Of a stretch of DNA of 64,000 nucleotides, positions 61,431 to 64,000 are shown piece after piece. The stretch's first letter is position 1. Each line of letters begins with the position of its first letter. The notes beneath the pieces were generated by a model, which was given only the letters and a program-made list of their open reading frames with translations, searched no databases and was not told where the DNA came from. A program made the translations under genes and the position numbers. The DNA comes from Erythrobacter insulae (lineage in GTDB: Bacteria > Pseudomonadota > Alphaproteobacteria > Sphingomonadales > Sphingomonadaceae): NCBI RefSeq assembly GCF_007004095.1, contig NZ_VHJK01000001.1:1492501-1556500 (forward strand), read 5' to 3'.

Positions 61431-63218
61431 TTGGACAATCAGCGCAATCTCCTGCTCGCTGTCGCTCTTTCCGGCCTGCTGATCATCGGCTGGGATTTTG
61501 CGATGCGGACCTTTTATCCCGAGGCTGCGATCACCGCGCCGACAGAGCAAATAGAGCCCGCTGCGCAAACGAGCGCGGCTGGTGCTCCTGGCACATCGAC
61601 AGTCGCCGCCGATCTGCCGGATGGGGCGGAAATGCCGGCCGGTCCGGTCGACCTGTCTGCGGCGTTGGCCGATCCGAACCGGGTTGTGATTGATACGCCG
61701 AAACTGGCTGGATCGATCAATCTGGTAGGCGCGCAGATCGATGACATCGTGCTTAAAGATTACCGCCAGACAGTCGACAAGGACAGCGGCCCTGTCCGAC
61801 TGTTTGCGCCTGCGCGCACCGAAGACCAATATTTCGCGCAATTCGGCTTTGTCGTTGGCGGCGAGCGGATGCCGAGCAACGCCGTTTGGGAAGCCAATGG
61901 CGCGTCTCTGACACCGAGCACTCCTGTCACGCTGACCCGGACCGATGAGGCCGGCCTTACCTATTCGATCGCGCTGTCGATTGATGAAGAGTATATGATT
62001 TCGGCAACGCAGTCGGTTGCCAACGCATCCGAGGCTGCGGCGATTATCCAACCTTTCACGCTGATTGATCGCACCAGCAAGAATGCCTCGCCTGACGAAT
62101 TCATCGTTCACTCCGGTCCGATCGGAGTGTTTGGCGACACGTTGCATGACCCCAACAATTACGAAGAACTGGCCGAGATTGGCCGCGATATTCCCGAAGG
62201 CACAACCGATTGGCTTGGCTTTACAGACCGGTATTGGCTGTCTGCGCTCATTCCGGGTGAAGGCGAAACCGCCAGTTCAGGCTTTCGCGCGCTTGGCGGT
62301 GAAATGTTCCGCAGCGGCATCACCTATGAGGCCCAAACCATCCCGACGGGCGGTAGCCTGACCCAATCAACCCGTTTGTTTGCAGGCGCAAAAGACAGCA
62401 TCATCCTCGACGAATACGAGGAAAGCGGCATCACCTATTTCGGCAAGGCGATTTCGTGGGGCTGGTTTGAGTTTATTGAAAAGCCGTTCCTCTGGTTGCT
62501 TCGCACGCTGAACGGTCTTGTCGGCAATTTCGGCGTCGCAATCATTCTGCTTACGGTGATTATTCGCGGTTTGATGTTCCCGATTGCGCAAAAGCAATTT
62601 TCGAGCATGGCCGGAATGAAGGCATTGCAGCCCAAGATGAAAGCGCTGCAAGAACGATACAAAGACGATAAGCCGCAGCAGCAGCAAGAGATCATGAAGC
62701 TGTACAAGGAAGAAGGCGTCAATCCGCTTGCGGGGTGTCTGCCGATCCTGATCCAGATCCCGATCTTCTTTGCCCTCTATAAGGTCCTGATGCTCGCCAT
62801 TGAAATGCGGCACGAACCGTTCCTTTACATCCGTGACCTTTCCGGCCCTGATCCTGCGACAATTCTGAACCTGTTCGGATATTTGCCGTACGACGTTCCC
62901 GGTTTCCTCGGGATTGGCGTGCTCGCGGTCCTTTTGGGTGTGACCATGTGGCTCACATTTAAACTGAACCCTTCGGCGATGGACCCGATGCAGCAGCAGA
63001 TTTTCAATCTGATGCCGTGGATCCTCATGTTTGTGATGGCGCCATTTGCCGCAGGCTTGCTGATTTACTGGGTTACTTCGAACATTCTGACCGTGGCGCA
63101 GCAAAGCTATCTTTATTCCAAGCACCCGGCGCTGAAAGCGCAGGCGAAAAAGGATAAAGAGGAGATGGCGCGGAAAAAGGCCGAGGCAGACAAGGCGAAA
63201 AGCAAAGGTGAAGCGTGA
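61431..63218 (+). CDS. yidC: Membrane protein insertase YidC
   Basis: 595 residues from a TTG at 61431. An N-terminal membrane helix (L-L-L-A-V-A-L-S-G-L-L-I-I-G-W-D) is followed by a large periplasmic beta domain (~60-345) and the C-terminal YidC/Oxa1/Alb3 core with F-S-S-M-A-G-M-K-A-L-Q-P-K-M-K-A-L-Q-E-R-Y and G-C-L-P-I-L-I-Q-I-P-I-F-F-A-L-Y. The conserved Arg of the hydrophilic groove is in I-I-R-G. It inserts and folds inner-membrane proteins with and without SecYEG. The stop overlaps the yihA start (GTGA). Confidence 0.97.
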   Translation: MDNQRNLLLAVALSGLLIIGWDFAMRTFYPEAAITAPTEQIEPAAQTSAAGAPGTSTVAADLPDGAEMPAGPVDLSAALADPNRVVIDTPKLAGSINLVGAQIDDIVLKDYRQTVDKDSGPVRLFAPARTEDQYFAQFGFVVGGERMPSNAVWEANGASLTPSTPVTLTRTDEAGLTYSIALSIDEEYMISATQSVANASEAAAIIQPFTLIDRTSKNASPDEFIVHSGPIGVFGDTLHDPNNYEELAEIGRDIPEGTTDWLGFTDRYWLSALIPGEGETASSGFRALGGEMFRSGITYEAQTIPTGGSLTQSTRLFAGAKDSIILDEYEESGITYFGKAISWGWFEFIEKPFLWLLRTLNGLVGNFGVAIILLTVIIRGLMFPIAQKQFSSMAGMKALQPKMKALQERYKDDKPQQQQEIMKLYKEEGVNPLAGCLPILIQIPIFFALYKVLMLAIEMRHEPFLYIRDLSGPDPATILNLFGYLPYDVPGFLGIGVLAVLLGVTMWLTFKLNPSAMDPMQQQIFNLMPWILMFVMAPFAAGLLIYWVTSNILTVAQQSYLYSKHPALKAQAKKDKEEMARKKAEADKAKSKGEA

Positions 63219-63904
63219 GCAAGCCCGAGCTGACCGAAGCCGAGCTTGAAGAACGCGCGATCATGCGCCGCGAGAAAGCGGCCGCGCGCATGTTGTCGGG
63301 CCGCGTCGATTTCCTGTTGTCCGCGCCGCAGCTGAAATTTCTGCCAGAGCCAACGGTGCCTGAAATTGCATTTTGCGGCCGCAGCAATGTCGGAAAATCG
63401 TCGCTTTTGAATGCTTTGACACAGCGGCGTTCAATTGCGCGCGCTTCGGTAACGCCGGGCCGCACGCAAGAGCTCAATTTCTTTGAAGTGGGCGAGCCGA
63501 CGCAGTTCCGGCTGGTCGATATGCCCGGATACGGCTTTGCCAAGGCACCCGTCGCTGTCGTCGACAAATGGAAGAAGTTGGTGAGGTCATACCTGCGGGG
63601 CCGGGCGGTGCTGGCGCGCAATCTGGTGCTGATCGACAGCCGGCATGGCATGAAAGAAGTCGACCGCGAGATGATGAAAATGCTCGATGAGGCAGCCGTA
63701 GGGTACCGCATCGTTCTGACTAAGACTGACAAAATCAAAGCGAGCCATCTGGAGCGCGTCGCCAATCAGGTCGCCGATGAAGCGAAGAAGCATGTTGCCG
63801 CCTATCCCGAACTGCACCTGACGAGCAGCGAAAAAGGGATGGGAATCGATGCGCTGCGCGTCGCGGTGGTACAGGATGCTCTGGGAGCTGACGCGCTGGG
63901 GTAG
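63215..63904 (+). CDS. yihA: Ribosome biogenesis GTP-binding protein YihA/YsxC
   Basis: 229 residues from a GTG at 63215 that overlaps the yidC stop. F-C-G-R-S-N-V-G-K-S-S-L-L-N-A-L is the G1 motif, P-G-R-T-Q-E-L-N-F-F the G2 region, V-D-M-P-G-Y-G-F-A is G3, and L-T-K-T-D-K is G4. It is an essential GTPase for late assembly of the 50S subunit. The N-terminal ~50 residues are a variable extension. Confidence 0.96.
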   Translation: MSKPELTEAELEERAIMRREKAAARMLSGRVDFLLSAPQLKFLPEPTVPEIAFCGRSNVGKSSLLNALTQRRSIARASVTPGRTQELNFFEVGEPTQFRLVDMPGYGFAKAPVAVVDKWKKLVRSYLRGRAVLARNLVLIDSRHGMKEVDREMMKMLDEAAVGYRIVLTKTDKIKASHLERVANQVADEAKKHVAAYPELHLTSSEKGMGIDALRVAVVQDALGADALG

Positions 63905-63914
63905 GAAACGCGCA

Positions 63915-64000
63915 TCACCGCGCGAACAATTGCTCCGGATCGGCAAAGGCTTTGAATTCAAGCGCGTTGCCTGATGGATCGCGCAGGAACATCGTCGCCT
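63915..64000 (-). CDS. VOC/glyoxalase-family protein, C-terminal end, cut by right edge
   Basis: Only the last ~27 codons lie in the window: A-T-M-F-L-R-D-P-S-G-N-A-L-E-F-K-A-F, then stop. D-P-S-G-N-x-L-E-F-K is the C-terminal signature of VOC (glyoxalase/bleomycin resistance) proteins, with the metal-binding Glu in L-E-F. The rest of the gene extends beyond 64000. Which VOC subfamily it belongs to cannot be told from this piece. Confidence 0.75.
   Translation of the reverse strand, partial: ATMFLRDPSGNALEFKAFADPEQLFAR

Noticed and set aside
1-64000. CRISPR arrays, insertion sequences, integrases, tRNA or rRNA genes
   Set aside because: No repeat-spacer pattern, transposase or recombinase protein, or tRNA/rRNA-like sequence was seen on reading the window; a dedicated tRNA scan was not possible.

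Overview
The window looks like a chromosomal stretch of an alphaproteobacterium, most likely of the order Sphingomonadales (Erythrobacteraceae-like). The reasons are the protein types (UPF0262, a CC_3452-type small secreted protein, RpoZ, an HxlR regulator, the rpmH-rnpA-yidD-yidC-yihA block), the coding bias, and the absence of insertion sequences, phage integrases and tRNAs. No gene-free stretch exceeds about 230 bases. The taxonomic call is an inference from gene content; no search was run.

Region 1 (1-6172) is a lasso-peptide-type RiPP locus cut by the left edge. It holds the C-terminal part of an asparagine-synthetase-like cyclase, a 46-residue precursor (713-853) that is too short for routine gene calling, a PRMT-fold methyltransferase with a C-terminal PqqD-like domain, an HPr-kinase-like P-loop protein and a stand-alone PqqD/RRE protein. 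Opposite and converging on these are an ABC exporter and a nucleotidyltransferase. The combination resembles clusters that make kinase-modified lasso peptides, with an added methyltransferase. The leader protease (B2) is not in the window.

Region 2 (6253-28273) is an exopolysaccharide/capsule locus. It has dTDP-rhamnose genes (rfbD, rfbB), two methyltransferases, a sulfotransferase, a Wzx flippase, a Wzy-like polymerase, an asparagine-synthase-like protein, a fucosyltransferase-like protein, two GT2 enzymes, a Wzc/ExoP co-polymerase-kinase, a Wza exporter, wecB/wecC for UDP-ManNAcA and a PssD/PssE glycosyltransferase pair. Inside it lies a two-gene unit, a spike-base protein of the RCAP_rcc01079 type plus an 886-residue beta-helix protein. 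This resembles the head-spike module of gene transfer agents, placed inside the polysaccharide locus.

Region 3 (28428-42861) contains an AMACR/CaiB racemase with a MaoC hydratase, a DUF3604 / parvulin / HupE trio, a Dev-type ABC exporter (permease, ATPase, adaptor, outer-membrane factor) divergent from a TetR gene with a clear palindromic operator, ftsH with a strong bidirectional terminator, a DUF3667 protein and a ParA-type ATPase.

Region 4 (43023-64000) is mostly housekeeping: rpoZ, a phospholipase D-like protein, dnaB, UPF0262, a degenerate GH25-like protein, cdd, DUF4197, an M14 peptidase, a lipoprotein, galE, rpmJ, a HAD hydrolase, an HxlR regulator behind a 26-bp direct repeat, recQ, a TonB-like protein, a Popeye-like cyclic-nucleotide-binding membrane protein, comM, a ClpP-like periplasmic protein, rpmH, rnpA, yidD, yidC, yihA and the end of a VOC/glyoxalase gene.

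The most promising material for new biology is the lasso-type locus with its unusual methyltransferase, and the spike module embedded in the surface-polysaccharide genes.
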